From: Pogostemon cablin | Lineage: Eukaryota > Streptophyta > Magnoliopsida > Lamiales > Lamiaceae | DNA: 64,000 nucleotides | Assembly (NCBI GenBank): GCA_023678885.1 | Contig: CM042962.1 | Location: forward strand, 22,396,336-22,460,335 | Reading direction: 5' to 3' | Shown: in pieces, positions 1 to 12,353 of the stretch | How the letters are laid out: each line of letters starts with the position of its first letter | How positions within the stretch are numbered: position 1 is the stretch's first letter | Notes under the pieces: model-generated | Told to the model about the DNA's origin: nothing | Databases searched by the model: none | What the model saw: the letters and a program-made list of their open reading frames with translations, nothing else | Program-made: the position numbers and the translations under genes

Positions 1-393
1 GGCCCATTCCATAATTCCCATATTGCGGTTGGAAGTAATCACGGATATTCATTCCTGCTCCATTGTTTCCATTACCATGGGGCTGATTTTGCACCACCAG
101 AGGATTATTCATTGCTTCTTATTGTGCCATCAATTGTTGAATGATTGCTTGCAATTGTTGATTATGCAAGTGAACTTGTTGAGCATTAGCTTGTGGCACA
201 AACTCCGGATTCACATGTCCTCCTCTAGCAATATCACACCTTGTTGAAAATTCCTCAAATTACCTTCTTCATCAACCATATTTGCATTATCCATTGCGTT
301 TTCCATAACTTCCTCCGTAGGCTCTAACACTCCTTTTCTTTGTCTTCTTAAGGTAGCTTCTAATTCCAAGTTCAAGGGTTCAAGATTTGTCAT
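1..393 (-). pseudogene. Athila-type Ty3/gypsy gag, N-terminal fragment
   Basis: Read on the minus strand from about 393, the protein carries the stretch PLNLELEATLRRQRK, close to the start of plant Athila-group gag proteins. The same motif recurs in the plus-strand gag near 33.05 kb. Further in, toward position 1, are a Gln/Asn-rich segment and the residues RDYFQPQYGNYG, which also look like gag. The frame is broken near 210 by a shift and again near 110 by a stop, so no intact gag is made. The fragment runs off the window start. Capsid role is known for the family; truncation and stops are seen directly. Confidence 0.6.
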
Positions 394-399
394 TGATTT

Positions 400-1980
400 A
401 CGCTTTGTAAGAGTGACAAGATTGAAGGTTAGGTATTTAGACTACTTATTATTCTAATCAATTAACTAAAAATTCAATTAACAATTAAATGTATCAAATA
501 TCTAACAAATGATAAGATGAATGGAATGTGGATAAAATTCACTTAAGAATGGAGCAAGGCTTATCATAATCATGGTTAAGAATCTAGCTATATATGCATA
601 ACTTTTGATGGTGAACTTCATTAATTTGTGGACTAAAAGCAATCACGTTTTTACCCCTAATCCCTATGGCCAAGACACTTAGGTTCTCGACTCATTTACA
701 AGTTTAAATCTCCTATGATTGTTCTTAATCTCAATTCGCTTAAGGTACTATGATCATAAGTTTGGTTCTTTTCACTCAATTTCTTAAGTGTCTCTCTATG
801 AATGTTCTAAGCATAAGAAGGGTATGACTTACCTCCCCTCACACTAACATGGATGCTCATCTTAATATATGATTCAATTAAAAATCTAATCATATTATTG
901 GAATGGCCATCCTAACACTATGAATAGAAAATTTAATCACACAAGTATTGAAATGAAACATGATTCATTAGTCATAAAAGGAAGTCCAAAATTAACTCAA
1001 TTCAACATCTCAAATCCTACATATCTAGCATTCTTCTCAACCAATCATATGATTAGCCCTACTATAGGACTAGCCACTACACATTGTGTTTAGATCAATA
1101 CATTCAAAGGCTTGCTCCATTTGAGCCAAAATAAGAAGAAAATCAACAATTGAAAAGTAGATTGACTTCCCTTTTGTGGAGATAATCTTCCTTCTCTTCA
1201 AAATGCTAACTTCTTCAATCATTGATGCTTTCCTCTTCTCAAGGTGGTGGAAGGATGGATTGATGGATGGATTGTTGAAGATCAAGTGAAATGGATGGAT
1301 CAAATGTATGGAGATGAATTAAATAGATCTAGTGTCTGAAATTGTGGTTTGGAGTATGTGTAACTGCTCTAATTCTGATCTCTCTCCTAAATTTAGCACA
1401 AGTCAGCCTTTTATATCACTTAGGGACCTTCTATAAGCTTCCGAAACATTATGAAATTTAATCTGTCTTTTGCACCTACACAGGCCATGTAGCAGCACAC
1501 GGCTCGTGTTGTGCACACTTAGTTCGGCGTGTTCTACATGTTCACGGACACGGGGCGTGTTCTGGCGCACGACCTCTCCCATGGGTGTGCAGTGATTTCT
1601 GACGACTGTGCACGACTTTCTCAAACTGGCTCATGTTCAGCACACGGGGCGTGCGCTGGCGCACTGCTCATGCACCGAAATACAGTCTTCTCCTGGGCGA
1701 GCTTGGTGTTCTAATGCTCGATCACTGCCACCTCGGATAGGCCCGTGTTCCGCACATGGGGTGTGTTCGAGCGTGCCTTATTCTTCCTTCTCCATTTTGC
1801 TCCCGACTTCATTTTTCTCCATTTCTTAACCTGTTTTGCACATATTTAAGCTCATTTACATATTTCTATCAATTCATACCACATTTCTCATAATTACATA
1901 AACTCCCCCAAAAGTCACACTAATATGGATGAAAACATTCGAAAATTCACAAACAAAGACACTAAAATCTAGGTAAAAAT
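400..1980 (-). mobile_element. Probable LTR and leader of the Athila-type element
   Basis: This lies directly upstream (minus sense) of the gag fragment and has no convincing reading frame. A GC-richer block at about 1,470-1,790 repeats a CACGGGGCGTGT-like motif at least four times (near 1,500, 1,549, 1,641 and 1,755). The other Athila-type LTR in this window (31.2-32.9 kb) also has an internal GC-rich block in otherwise AT-rich sequence. I could not find a clean primer binding site or LTR ends, so boundaries are approximate and the call rests mainly on position and composition. Confidence 0.4.
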
Positions 1981-2532
1981 GACAACGATCAACCTTACCG
2001 GACATATTCATTGTTTCTTGTTGGTTACATAGATTCAAATTTTCTAATCGAATAGGGACGACAGTAAATCCACCTCAAGGTTATATGTTTAATTTTGGAA
2101 GTAGATTCATAATATGGAGGAGTGTTATATAGAAATATATTTTGGACTCCACCATAGGAAGATGATAAATTGGAGCCTCTGAGGCAGCCAAAGTATTTAT
2201 ATGACTCTAGAGACTTCATGATGGACTTGGATGTGTTTCTAAGTTTGCCCAAGGTTATCACAATTTGTTGTGCTAATAATAGTGCAGTTGCAAATTTGAA
2301 GAAATCACGAGCCCATAAGGCAATAAAAGACATGGAGCGTGTGTACCACATGTTACGAGAGATCGTATGATAAGGAGAAGGTTGTTATCGCCTAGATTGC
2401 ATCGGAAGATAACCAAGTAATCCTTTTACAAGGACATTATGGCAAAAACTTTTGATGGTCGTATAGTGGGAGTGGGAATTAGATGTATGGCAGTTGACAT
2501 GACAACGTAGTCTTTTAGTATAAGTGGGAGAT
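1981..2532 (+). pseudogene. Ty1/copia RNase H remnant and polypurine tract
   Basis: The plus strand from 2,170 to 2,370 encodes the C-terminal part of a copia RNase H: an AVANLKKSRAHK stretch followed by YHMLREIV, a family hallmark. The same region, equally decayed, is found on the minus strand at 58.79-59.10 kb. Catalytic residues upstream are not recognisable and most of pol is missing. A purine tract AAGTGGGAGAT at 2,522-2,532 abuts the LTR start, which is the standard copia polypurine-tract arrangement. No intact protein. Confidence 0.7.
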
Positions 2533-5114
2533 TGTTGGATTGCATACTAAAAGTCTAGCTTTTTGTATGAACAATGTTTAACAATATTTGAAATGAGAAT
2601 CATTGATCAAATGATTGCGTCTTATAATTTATTTATATGTCGATGCAATAGTCCACTTATTTTATATTGTAGTTAATATGTTGTGCGACAACACGTGAAA
2701 GATCATATTATTGGTTTCCTTATAAAGTATAAACAGATGCTTACAATCGAGATAGACAGGGACTCTCTATTAGGATGGTTGTACTTGATTTTGTATTAGT
2801 TTGTCTTGACTATAGAATCACATTGGTGCACTTTGTGTGTATTGAGTAGGACCGCTTGAGATCGTTCGACTTATACTGACTATATAGGAGAACTTGATCT
2901 TAGTTATTATAGATGTTCGTCCTCTTAATCCCTATACAATAACCTCGACACGTAAGATAGTATATATTTCTTTGATTCATTAATGGGTGAGATTTATATG
3001 TAATTAAATCAACAAACTTGGTGAGTTGGGAAATAGTGCTGTCTCTATGGTATGCTGTTGATTGTAGAAGGAATCCGTGTCCTATTAAATAGGTTGAGAT
3101 GTCCCCTTGAGAGGCTCATAAGGATTATGATGTAAACCCTGCAGGTAGATTTATTCGGGCATGATAATGAGGTTGAGTGGTACTACTCTCGGATGAGATA
3201 TTAATTAATTGAGTTGTCAGTAACTTAATTAATTAATGAGCATTATATATCTTAGACATAGGGAGACTAACGAACTCATAATAAGAAGGAGCCCATAAAC
3301 GTAATTATGGTAATAGAGCAGCAGTGCAGTAATAATATTTTAGTTGAATATATTATTATTATTGGACTTAAGTATAAATTTTGGGCTAAATTTGGATACT
3401 TAAGCCCAATGGAGGTCCAACTCTAATTTCTCCTCCCGGTCTCTACTGTAGCCTATAAATAAGTCACCTTAGCTTATCCGGAACCCTAGTCTCCCTCTAA
3501 ACCTAGCAGCTGCCGCCCATGATTTATTTTTCTCCTGTTCGGATTTTTAACTCACAGCTGGAATCACCAGTACCTCATGGTTGTAGACATATGTCCAGGA
3601 ATCTTCTTTCGATTCTTTCTCTCAATTCATCGACGAGGATTTCACAAGGGCTCCTGTTCTGACCTGATGTTCAATCAGCGGGATGAACCAGCCGTCGCTT
3701 CATTTATGTCATGCCTAGGTCTACATCGCATACCTATTCCCAGCTAGACAAACCCGCCGCTGCTGTTACGTGGCCGCCTAACCACTGTTTTGGCTTCGCC
3801 CTGTGTGATTTTCTTCTAGAATCCCCAATCTATTTCCTTAGGGATTCCTCCTTATTTTAGATCGGCCATCCGCCTCCCACTGTTGTATTTGATGCTAAGG
3901 GTTTGTTTCTTCCACCGCCACGCCTAATTTTCTCAGTCGATGTTAGTGCACCGCCACAGTGTTACTAGTGTTGCGGTTCCTTATTTTTTCCTCTGTCTTG
4001 GGGTTTCCAATCTCGCCAAGAGTTGCCCTACTTCCGCCCCTAATTTTAGCCCTGCATCAATCGTTAAGGGCAACTTATACTTTTCTATTTCAGAGCATTT
4101 TTCAATGATTGTTTTATGATGCTTGTTGTTGCCCTTTTTGCTATGGGGTAATGATTTTTTGTGTTGACAGCAAGTTGTCCTTCCCCTGTTCAGGGGTCTA
4201 TACTGCTTCAGGCAGTCTTACAACAACAGATGCATGTTCAGGTATGATCTATAGCGATCTGCAGAATCCAGCCTCGCATCCTGATTATGATGAATGCCTT
4301 ATTCCTATAATGTTGTTGCTGCCGCTTGGCAGTGAATTTATGAATAGGGCGTGCTTTTGTGGTTTTGATCTTGATTACAAGTCCCTTGTTTGCTTTATAT
4401 TTGGAATGTTGGATTTATGCCTTTGGGACTTTGCTGCTATATCCTCTTCATGAGGTTGCATTTCTCTTTGTTGTATGTAGAGTTGATGGTTCAAAGCATG
4501 CACTGCTGAGTCTAGTTGATACATTTTCTGATGGCAGATGCATATTGGGGGGTTAACTTCTTAATCCCGATTTTGGCAGGACCTTGTTCGCTGTTGTTCT
4601 CTTCATCTGATGCTAATTTTATCTTATTGCAGCTTATTAATCCAGCCGCAGCATAACGTGATCTTGTATTATATAGTTTAGGTTGTTCTCTTTATATAGG
4701 TCGTTTGTTTGACCATTTCTAACCTTTTGCTTTTCTTGAGGCCACGTGTTTTGTCCTCTTTTTAGCAACCTATTTGGCTCCTTATATAATCTTCTTATGG
4801 ATCATTTTTGCTTTCTCTTTTCTTTTCCCCTTCTCCTATTTTCATTTATCTTTTAATAAAATGCGACTTATTAGCCTAATACATATAAGATTAAGGGAGG
4901 AGAACATATTGAGGAGATCTTGAAGATCATCGCCCGCACGACGTCAAGATCGGATTTGAGAATACAATAGAAGATCAAGAGGTTATTTTCTACAGCTGGT
5001 CTTCCTCAACATACCTTGGTGAAAGGTAATACGTTTCTATCTTATTGCTTCCGCTGATTTAGAAATACATGAAACCCTAACGATTCACGTTAACCAAACG
5101 ATTGAATGCCTACA
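2533..5114 (+). mobile_element. Copia 3' LTR (family A), interrupted by an insert
   Basis: It begins TGTTGGATTG immediately after the polypurine tract and ends near GCCTACA, a decayed form of the CCAACA end seen in the 62.9-kb copy. Three other copies of the same LTR lie in the window: 25.31-26.56 kb (+), 57.31-58.64 kb (-) and 62.91 kb onward (-). A TATA box (CCTATAAATA, about 3,453) is followed by the leader. The other copies are 1.2-1.3 kb long; this one is 2.58 kb because of the insert at about 3,495-4,885. Shared landmarks resume with the ATCATCGCCC and ACGACGT motifs near 4,930. Confidence 0.75.
3495..4885. mobile_element. Unidentified 1.39-kb insert within the copia LTR
   Basis: Comparison with the LTR copies at 25.3, 57.3 and 62.9 kb shows that homology stops just after GAACCCTAGTC (about 3,490) and resumes near AAGATTAAGGGAGG (about 4,888). 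The intervening 1.39 kb is absent from the other three copies. It is somewhat GC-richer on the left, T-rich on the right, and has a 114-codon open frame at 4,109-4,453 with no similarity I recognise. I found no terminal inverted repeats, poly-A tail or clear target duplication, so the class is unknown. The exact ends are estimates. Confidence 0.5.
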
Positions 5115-6130
5115 GTACCAGCCTTGTAATTCTTAAATTAATCAAAGAACTTAGATTTCCGATGCATCAAATAAATATATCCATTTATAGAAAATCATCA
5201 AATAAGGTGACAAATATTCATTACCACCACTCGCCTAGATAGTCTTAGAATCACATAAATTAGAATGAACCATTTCCAAAATATCATTGGCTTTATACCC
5301 ATTTGACTTGAAAAGGCAATTAATCATATTTTCAAGTAAGACTCAAAAGTCAGATAATTTCCACTTCCAATAAACCCAACGGTCCATCTGCTATCTACCT
5401 TTGAATCTTACTCAATTTAATATGACTTAATCTTAGATGCCAAAAGTATATTTAGTTCATCTTCGAAGGTTTCTTTCTCTTACTAAAATTAGAATATGTG
5501 TTATTAATTACTATTTGTTGCATTCATGGGATAAACATGATTTAAAAGTGTACAAATTATCACCAACGTACCATAACAGACTATAACTATATCCTTCATT
5601 ATAATGACCATGTCATTTAAATGTAGTAGAGTATCCATCTGTAAATGAATAGAAACTAAAATCAAATTCTTTCTATGAGAACGTACGCAAAGACAATTTC
5701 TCATAATCTAATGTTTATTCCTATCATAAGATAAATAAACAACTCCCATTGCAATAGCCACCACTCTCATATCATTACCCATGTACTTAATAATCTTATC
5801 ATCACTTAGTTGCAGACATTTAGTGATTCCACTATCTATACACAACATGTTAGTAAACGCCATCACTAATCATGCTTGAACAATTATTAAATAAGATGCT
5901 AACCTTGTTCACTCCCTGATGGAATTGACTTTCCTTCGCCACATGTTTTGTCAGAAGTTCCCCACCTAATACAACCACTTGTAATTCTGGTGGAACTTCT
6001 CAAAACATCTAAGCAAACAATGGAGAATAAAATTGACCTAGGTTCCCCTCTCAATTTCTGTCCATGCTTTTCTAATTCATTCATCAAGTCAACCATGACC
6101 TCTTGTCTTTCTAACTTACTCAAGTATACG
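5115..6130 (-). pseudogene. Copia family A internal region (integrase side), inverted
   Basis: The sequence is homologous along its whole length to 61.33-62.28 kb in the same orientation. The minus strand at 5,504-5,704 corresponds to the pre-integrase region (HLNDMVI, LLNHVYP) that in the 61.6-61.84 kb copy runs into the diagnostic MNQTYFWHLRLDH motif. Near 5,150-5,210 lies the decayed start of the integrase core. Frames are broken throughout. It sits tail-on to a plus-strand LTR of the same family, so an inversion or two independent insertions are needed to explain the order. Confidence 0.6.
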
Positions 6131-6138
6131 AAGAGTGA

Positions 6139-8274
6139 CTATTGGAATGAAGTATGACTGCTTCTATTTATAGACTTGAATCTGCTGCAACCTCCAGTAC
6201 CATCAGCATTCTCTTCTTCTGGTTTTCCAGTGATGTCTTCGATCACAACTCTCCCTGAGCTTGAGCTTTCAACAGCAATATTTTGAGCAGCATCACGTAC
6301 CTCTCCCATGGCAAGTGTGGATAGCAAACCAGTCCAAAACTGAGCTCTTTGTTCAATCCAGTCAGCTTGTCTATTCAAAGCAGAGGCTTGGAGTCTAAGA
6401 TGAGGCACTTGGTGTACGAGTGCATTAGCTTTCTCTTCAATATACCTACGATGCACAATAATAGAAACTACCTCACCAGATTGAGTAGGAGCATCTGTGT
6501 GTACAGTGATGTCGCTATCATCAGGAGCAACATTTTTAATTCCAGGTTCAGGTTCATGAGCAGAACAGGAGTAGGGTTCACATAGGGTAGATCAACAATG
6601 AGATTACCTTCAAGTAGAGGTTTAGCAATACCTAACACTAGAGTATTTAGAGACAGAAAATCATCATTGATCCGACAGTAAGAGATGGATCAATGCAGGA
6701 TATGGTAACTTGCCAACCTTGGAAATGTTTCAACCATAACTGATCAAGTTCTTAAAAATAACTTCACCAAGGTTAACAGGCAGATTCTTCCATATCTTAT
6801 AAATCAACACGACAAGCTCAGTAGTAACTCTAGCAATGTTAGAGATAGACAACCAATTATAGACACACAACTTGTGCAAGACAGCATGTAAACTTGTAAG
6901 ACTTGGAATGAACAACTTTTTAGGCCAACTAGTAATCAGACCACCAGTAATCACAGAACCAATCTCATCTATATCATCATCACTTTCAGCATGTACAATC
7001 CCCAACAATGTATTTATCTTTTCAGGAGAAAAATCATAAATCTTTTTCCTAAAGTAAATCTTTCCAAACTTAGGACTAGTACTCTTAATCCTTCTTGAAC
7101 TTAATGTTCTCATAAAACTCACAAATCCAATTGCTACAAAAAATACTAGAGTACCTGAGAGATTTAAGCAAACTTCTTTCTTCAAAGAATTGAATGAGGT
7201 TGTGTGTGACAAGGTCTGTATCTTTCATCTTTCTTTCATAAATGACATATTTCTTTGCAAATTTCTTATGTCTGGCCTTACCATCATCAAAGTATAATCG
7301 GTCAGTTCCAAATTTTCCAAGATCATAGTCAGAATCATCATCATCTTCAATCAGCATCAAGATCAGCATCATTATCCGGTTCATCATCATCATCAACTGG
7401 TTCATCAACATCATCATCAGCATCTGAGCATCATCAACATCTGGAATAGAAGCATCCTCATCAGATTCATCATAGGTAGCACATTTCTCACAATCATCGG
7501 GTGCATCATTTTCTTCATCAGACGATGAATTAGGATTAGGATCAGAGGGGTCTGCATCCGCATTATCAGGTGTTACTTTATAATTGAAAATATCAGCGGC
7601 AATATCATTAATCAGTTGGTCCTGATCAGCTTATACTTCTTCTTCAGGTGTTGCAATAGAGGCGACAACATCAGCGATAACTTTCTTGCCTCGTCTCATT
7701 TTCTTAAGGGCTTTGTGGAATTCAGCCATCATGGGATTCTCACCTGGTATATCTACATCTATAGGTGCAGTATCACCATTCGAATCAGACAGGAAAATAG
7801 AAGACTTCCCTTTGGCAGAACTAGGCACATCCAATGTGGCAACAGTGGTGCCTTTCTTCTGAATACAAAATGACCAATGCATAGGAGGGTCCTTACATTT
7901 TGGATAGAAGAAGCAATGGGTGATGATGTGAATGGTACTTTAACAGGATTAGATGGTTCAAAAGTTTCAAAGGGCTAAGTCTTAGATGGAATTTTAGACG
8001 GAGGGATGGATGGTTGAACAAGATTTTCAGATGATGGAACGAGAATATCAGATTGGACAACAGTAGGAGGTTCATGCATCGAGACTTCAATTCAAGACAC
8101 AAGAATGCCTGAATCGGCGACCTGAGCCTGAAGCGAGAGGAATACAGAATCGGGAGTACCTTGAGGAAGGACAATATATCTGGGTACGGCTGACTCCAAA
8201 ACAGGTCAAAATGGCGGTACGGCAGCATCAGGATTTAGATTCTGAGCAGCTCTAGTCGTGACATTCTCGGCCAT
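6139..8274 (-). pseudogene. Env-like / plant transposon-protein-domain region of the copia element
   Basis: A minus-strand start at 8,274 (MAENVTTRAAQ) opens a Ser/Pro- and then Asp/Glu-rich region (poly-Asp coded at about 7,330-7,440). After it comes a segment with YVIYERKMKD, CEFYENIKF, KIYDFSPEKINTLLG and, at 6,730-7,000, SLHAVLHKLCVYNWL. This pattern resembles the 'putative plant transposon protein' domain often found in extra ORFs of plant retroelements. The C-terminal piece (6,139-6,456) is Gln/Ala-rich and probably coiled coil. It lies downstream of RNase H, where Sirevirus-type copia elements carry an env-like ORF. Several frameshifts and stops make it non-functional. Domain call from memory of family patterns; no search was run. 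Confidence 0.5.
6140..6186 (-). promoter_or_regulatory. LTR promoter-core remnant (TATA region)
   Basis: About 45 bases here match 14,406-14,452 inside the 5' LTR of the same element, including the minus-strand TATA box CTATAAATAG. The flanks do not match on either side. This is the only piece of the 3' LTR I can find, so the rest was deleted. Confidence 0.5.
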
Positions 8275-9483
8275 TGAAGCTAGGGTTGGGAGTGAAGTGG
8301 ATTTATGAGAGGAAGCAGAAAGTTTGGATGATGATGAATGTTTTACTCTGGAAGAGGAAATGTTTGCCTTTGGAGGAGATTGAGATACGTGAGTAAGATA
8401 TCAATTTGAATTTTGAAAACAAAAGGTATGTGAGAGAGTGCTGTGTAATGATTAATCAAGCAAGCAATCTTTACACCATATCAATTCACACATCACACAT
8501 CGAGAATTTAAATAGAAGAGAAGGCAGAAGGGATTGAAGACTTACTTCCACTAAGTGATAACTGCTGAACGTGTGATGATGCAGAATAAAATGCAGCAGT
8601 TACACATTATGGCCCACTAACTAATATGAAGAATAAAACCGGCCATAATTAAATAAAAATGAGAAAAAATATGCATAATTAATAAATATATATACTATGA
8701 ATTTCATCACTTAATGTATTGAAAATAATTAATTTAATAACACATTTTCATGAGCTAAAAATATTCTGAAAAATCAATTAAGGTTGATTTTTTTATGCAG
8801 ACACACATACACTTTCTATCCTTTTATGAATTTTTATGCACTTTTCAATCTCAAGTAACTTACCACCTTTTGAAAAGATCACATTGTGGTTTTCAGCCCC
8901 ATGTGTCTGGTTACTCAGTGATATTCTAAACGTGTTCTTATTCCCCTTTTGAAACTAAACAGCCTTTAGAAAAGAACACATCGTGGTTGTCAGCCCGTGT
9001 GCCTAGTTACTCAGCATCTTTAGACCTTTAATTTTTTAGATTTAATGCATTCAGCTGTGTATGTCCATAATTGCACCTCAGGATTAAACCAGAACATAAT
9101 TAGCAACGAGAAAAAGCTACCAAATCAGTTAATTTCAACATAAAATGACAAAACTTATAGTAGTGTCGCTTCGAGTATTGTCACACTAAGCAACATCATG
9201 CATGAATTATGGAATGCAGAGTCCAAGAGATTTCTTAAATAAAGTAAACCTCTCAAAATCAAGTGCTTTCGTGAATATATCAGCAAGTTGTTTTCTTAGT
9301 GGAAATATACTCCAACTTAACTACTTCTTTCTCAACCAAGTTCCTAATAAAATGATGTCTTATGTTGATATGTTTAGTGAGTGAGTGCTGCACATGATTT
9401 TTTCGAAATGTTTATAGCACTTGTGTTATCACAAAAAATCACTAAAGCATCTGTCTCAAGCACATAATCATCTAACATCCTTT
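8275..9483. other. Non-coding spacer between RNase H and the env-like region
   Basis: AT-rich, without a supported gene. A diverged direct repeat with a spacing of about 96 bases is visible at roughly 8,871-8,930 and 8,967-9,025 (AAAAGA-CACAT-GTGGTT, CAGCCC, TAGTTACTCAG or GGTTACTCAG). It belongs to the copia element by position. Confidence 0.45.
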
Positions 9484-10625
9484 TCAACCAAAGCAGTTGT
9501 GTGCAACAACTTCAAGCAGCAATATATTCAGATTTAGTAGTGGATTGGGATATGTATTTTTTTTACTATGCAAAGAAACAAGATTATTACCCATGTAAAA
9601 GCACCCACCACTCGTGCTCTTCCTGTCATCACAATCTCCTGCCCAATCAGCATCGTTGTATCCAACCAGTGAGTTATTTGTATCCTTCAAAAACCTTAGT
9701 CCCATCTCATTTGTTCCAACAACATATCAGATGATACTCTTCACGGCTTTCATATGTGATTCCTTAGGATTTGCTTGGTACCTAGCACATGCACAAACAC
9801 TATACATAATGTCAGATCTGCTCAAAGTTAATTATAGAAGGCTACCAATCATTGATCTATACAGAGTGTGGTCAACATCTGAGCCAGCATCATCTGTGCA
9901 CGGTTTATGTGATGTTCCCAAGTTCCTTGCATATTTACTCTGTGAGATGAAGATACCGTTATCACTTTACTTGATTTGGAGTCCTAAAAAGTAATTTAGG
10001 TCACCAACCACATTCATTTCAAATGTGGTAGTCATCGCCTTCACAAAGCTATCCATCATGACCTGTGATGTTGCTCCAAATACGATGTCATCAACATAAT
10101 TTGAGCAATAAAAAAACCATCAGACTCATGCTTAATGAAAAGAATTCTATCAGCCTCATGTCTAATGAATCCAAACTGAAGTAAGAAATCAGTTAGTCTA
10201 CCATACCATGCACTAGGAACTTGTTTTAGACTGTACAAAGCTTCCTTTAATTTATACACATGATCAGGGTGAAATGGATCAACAAAACCTTTTGGTTGTT
10301 CAACAAAAGTTTCTTCAAGTAAAATACCATTTAAAAATGCAACTTTAACATCCATTTGAAAGAGTTTGATACCAACAAAGCATGCAATAGCTAAAGAAGC
10401 CTAATAGACTTTATTCTAGCTACGGGTGCAAATGTTTCATCAAAATTTCAACATGTGTGTATCCTTGTGCAAGTAACCTAGCTTTAATTCTTACTATGTT
10501 ACCAGATTCATCAGTTTTGTTCTGGAAAATCCACTTTGTCCCAATCACATTAGTGTTTGTAGGCCTAGGTACTAGATTCCAAACATCATTCCTAGTGAAT
10601 TGTTCAAGTTCTTCATGCATAGCCT
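9484..10625 (-). pseudogene. Ty1/copia reverse transcriptase and RNase H, broken
   Basis: RT N-terminal part at 10,420-10,620 (NDVWNLVPRP, VIGTKWIFQNK, ARLLAQGYTH) is followed by the core at 10,056-10,355 (MDVKVAFLNG, VEQPKGFVDP, LYSLKQVPSAWY). RNase H follows at 9,484-9,705 (GYNDADWAGDCDDRKSTSGG), a typical copia motif with its Asp residues. The RT active-site region near 10,097 is out of frame: the bases for a YVDD-type motif are present except for one missing base, so the listed frame reads IMLMTSY. Other shifts and stops separate the parts. The family enzyme copies element RNA into DNA inside virus-like particles; this copy cannot. Confidence 0.8.
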
Positions 10626-11076
10626 CTATTCAACATTCATCTTTTAAAGCTTCAGTAACATTCTTGGGTTCAATAGAAGAGAAATAACACTCAGCACATA
10701 CATGATTGCATATGTTAGATATGAAAACTGATTGTACTACATCTCTAAATTTACGTTTTCTTCTGGTTTGAACATTAACAGAGGACTCACCAATGATATA
10801 TAATGAGGGGTGATCTTTCTTATATCTGTGAGCAAGAGTATTTCTCGGAGTTTTGTGGAGTTGGTTCTCATCTTCTTCTGAATCTTCACTCGATGTTATA
10901 GGGAAGTGATCGCATTCGGCTCAATATTGTTCATTAGTTCTGCAGTTTCAACCAAGTCAGAGATATTATCTTCCATTTTTTTACCCGCAATATTAGATGA
11001 ATCATCAAATACAACATTAATAGATTCTTGAATAATTTTGGTTCTAAGATTAAAGACTCTGTAAGCTTTTCTACTC

Positions 11077-11730
11077 TTATAATATCAAAAGACCTTTATC
11101 ACTCTTAGAATCAAACTTTGAAAGATATTCTCCATCATTCAGAATGTAGCACATGCAACCGAATACATGAAAGTATTTTAGGTTTGGTTTCTTCCTATAT
11201 AGCAATTCATAAGCAGTAATAGAACAGCCTGGTCTAAAATGGATCATATTAGACAAATGACATGCAGTATTCAATGCTTTAGCCCAAAATCTTTTAGACA
11301 CATTCATTGAAAGAAGCATGACTCTATCCATTTCTTGCAGTGTTCTATTTTTTCTTTCAGCAATCCCATTCTGCTATGGGGTTTAATGAGATGAAAAGTC
11401 TTGCATAATGCCTTTCTTTTCACAAAAATCAGCAAACATGTTGTCTTCAAATTCTCTACCATGATCAGTTCTAATCCTACAAACTATAAGATTGAAAGCA
11501 TTTTTGAACCTTTTGAAAAGAACTTTGAACACATTAAACGTATCAGATTTTTCTCTTATAAATTCTACTCATGAAAACCTATAAAACCATCAACAATTGC
11601 CAAAGAGTACCTTTTTGGCATGAACCACATACATTTGGATCACTGAAACTGAGTTTAGGCAATCTTTTAATAGCCTTAAACTTAACCAATATCTGTACTG
11701 TAATTTACATGGACAAGGTTTTGATGTCAA
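11077..11730 (-). pseudogene. Ty1/copia integrase, broken
   Basis: The segment at 11,077-11,331 contains MDRVMLLSMNV, FWAKALNTACHLSN, TAYELLYRKKPNLKYFHVFGC, the conserved distal part of copia integrase leading to the C-terminal domain. The catalytic core upstream (11,340-11,730) is still visible in pieces, for example the NGMAER-like context near 11,350 and a decayed NDHGREFED-like stretch near 11,460, but frames are interrupted. It lies between protease/pre-integrase and RT, the copia order (integrase before RT). Confidence 0.7.
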
Positions 11731-12299
11731 AGTACACTGTCATCATGTTGTGAGATGTTGCAATAGATGTTGTTACCAATCAAATAACAATTATTAGCAG
11801 ATCGACTACCATTCATCACATAGTCATCTGTTTCATTTAGCACAAAACATGAATTCTTATCAAAATTTACATGCAAATTATCATAAAAAAATTGACTTAT
11901 GCTTATCAAATTAGCACGCAAACCTTCAACATGAAGCACATTCTTCAAATTTTGATAACCTTTAACATTTAAAGTTCTTTTACCAACAATATTACCCTTA
12001 GAGCCACCACCATAAGTAACTTTACCACCATCAAAAGTTTCGTAATTCTTCAAGTATTCAATATTACCAGTCATATGTCTAGAACAACCACTATCAAAAT
12101 ACCATAGACCAAGTACACATGCTTGTGAATAAGTACAAACAACATTACATAGCACTTTTGGTTTTCTGACCCTAACAGATTTAGGTGTGTGTGAATACTT
12201 GCGTGGTAACACTCTAGGCAACATTTTTCTAGAAAGTATATCATCTTTCAGTTTGAAACAGTAAGGATGAATATGACCAGGGTTTGAACAATAAGGCAT
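11731..12299 (-). pseudogene. Ty1/copia protease and pre-integrase domain
   Basis: A 190-codon minus-strand frame contains a CCHC-like remnant (CSNPGHIHPYC) and the aspartic protease site in WYFDSGCSRHMTG (Asp-Ser-Gly). It continues with YGGGSKGNIVGKRTL and VLHVEGLRANLISISQ, the standard run into the pre-integrase domain. This is the best preserved part of the element. The protease processes the polyprotein in relatives. Upstream and downstream frames are disrupted, so no full polyprotein is produced. Confidence 0.8.
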
Positions 12300-12353
12300 G
12301 CATTCTTTAGTGTATCCAAGACCAAATTTATCAGTTTTCCAATAGATAAAGCT

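Noticed and set aside
1403..1829. Several overlapping frames on both strands
   Set aside because: Same reason: GC-rich repeat block in a probable LTR.
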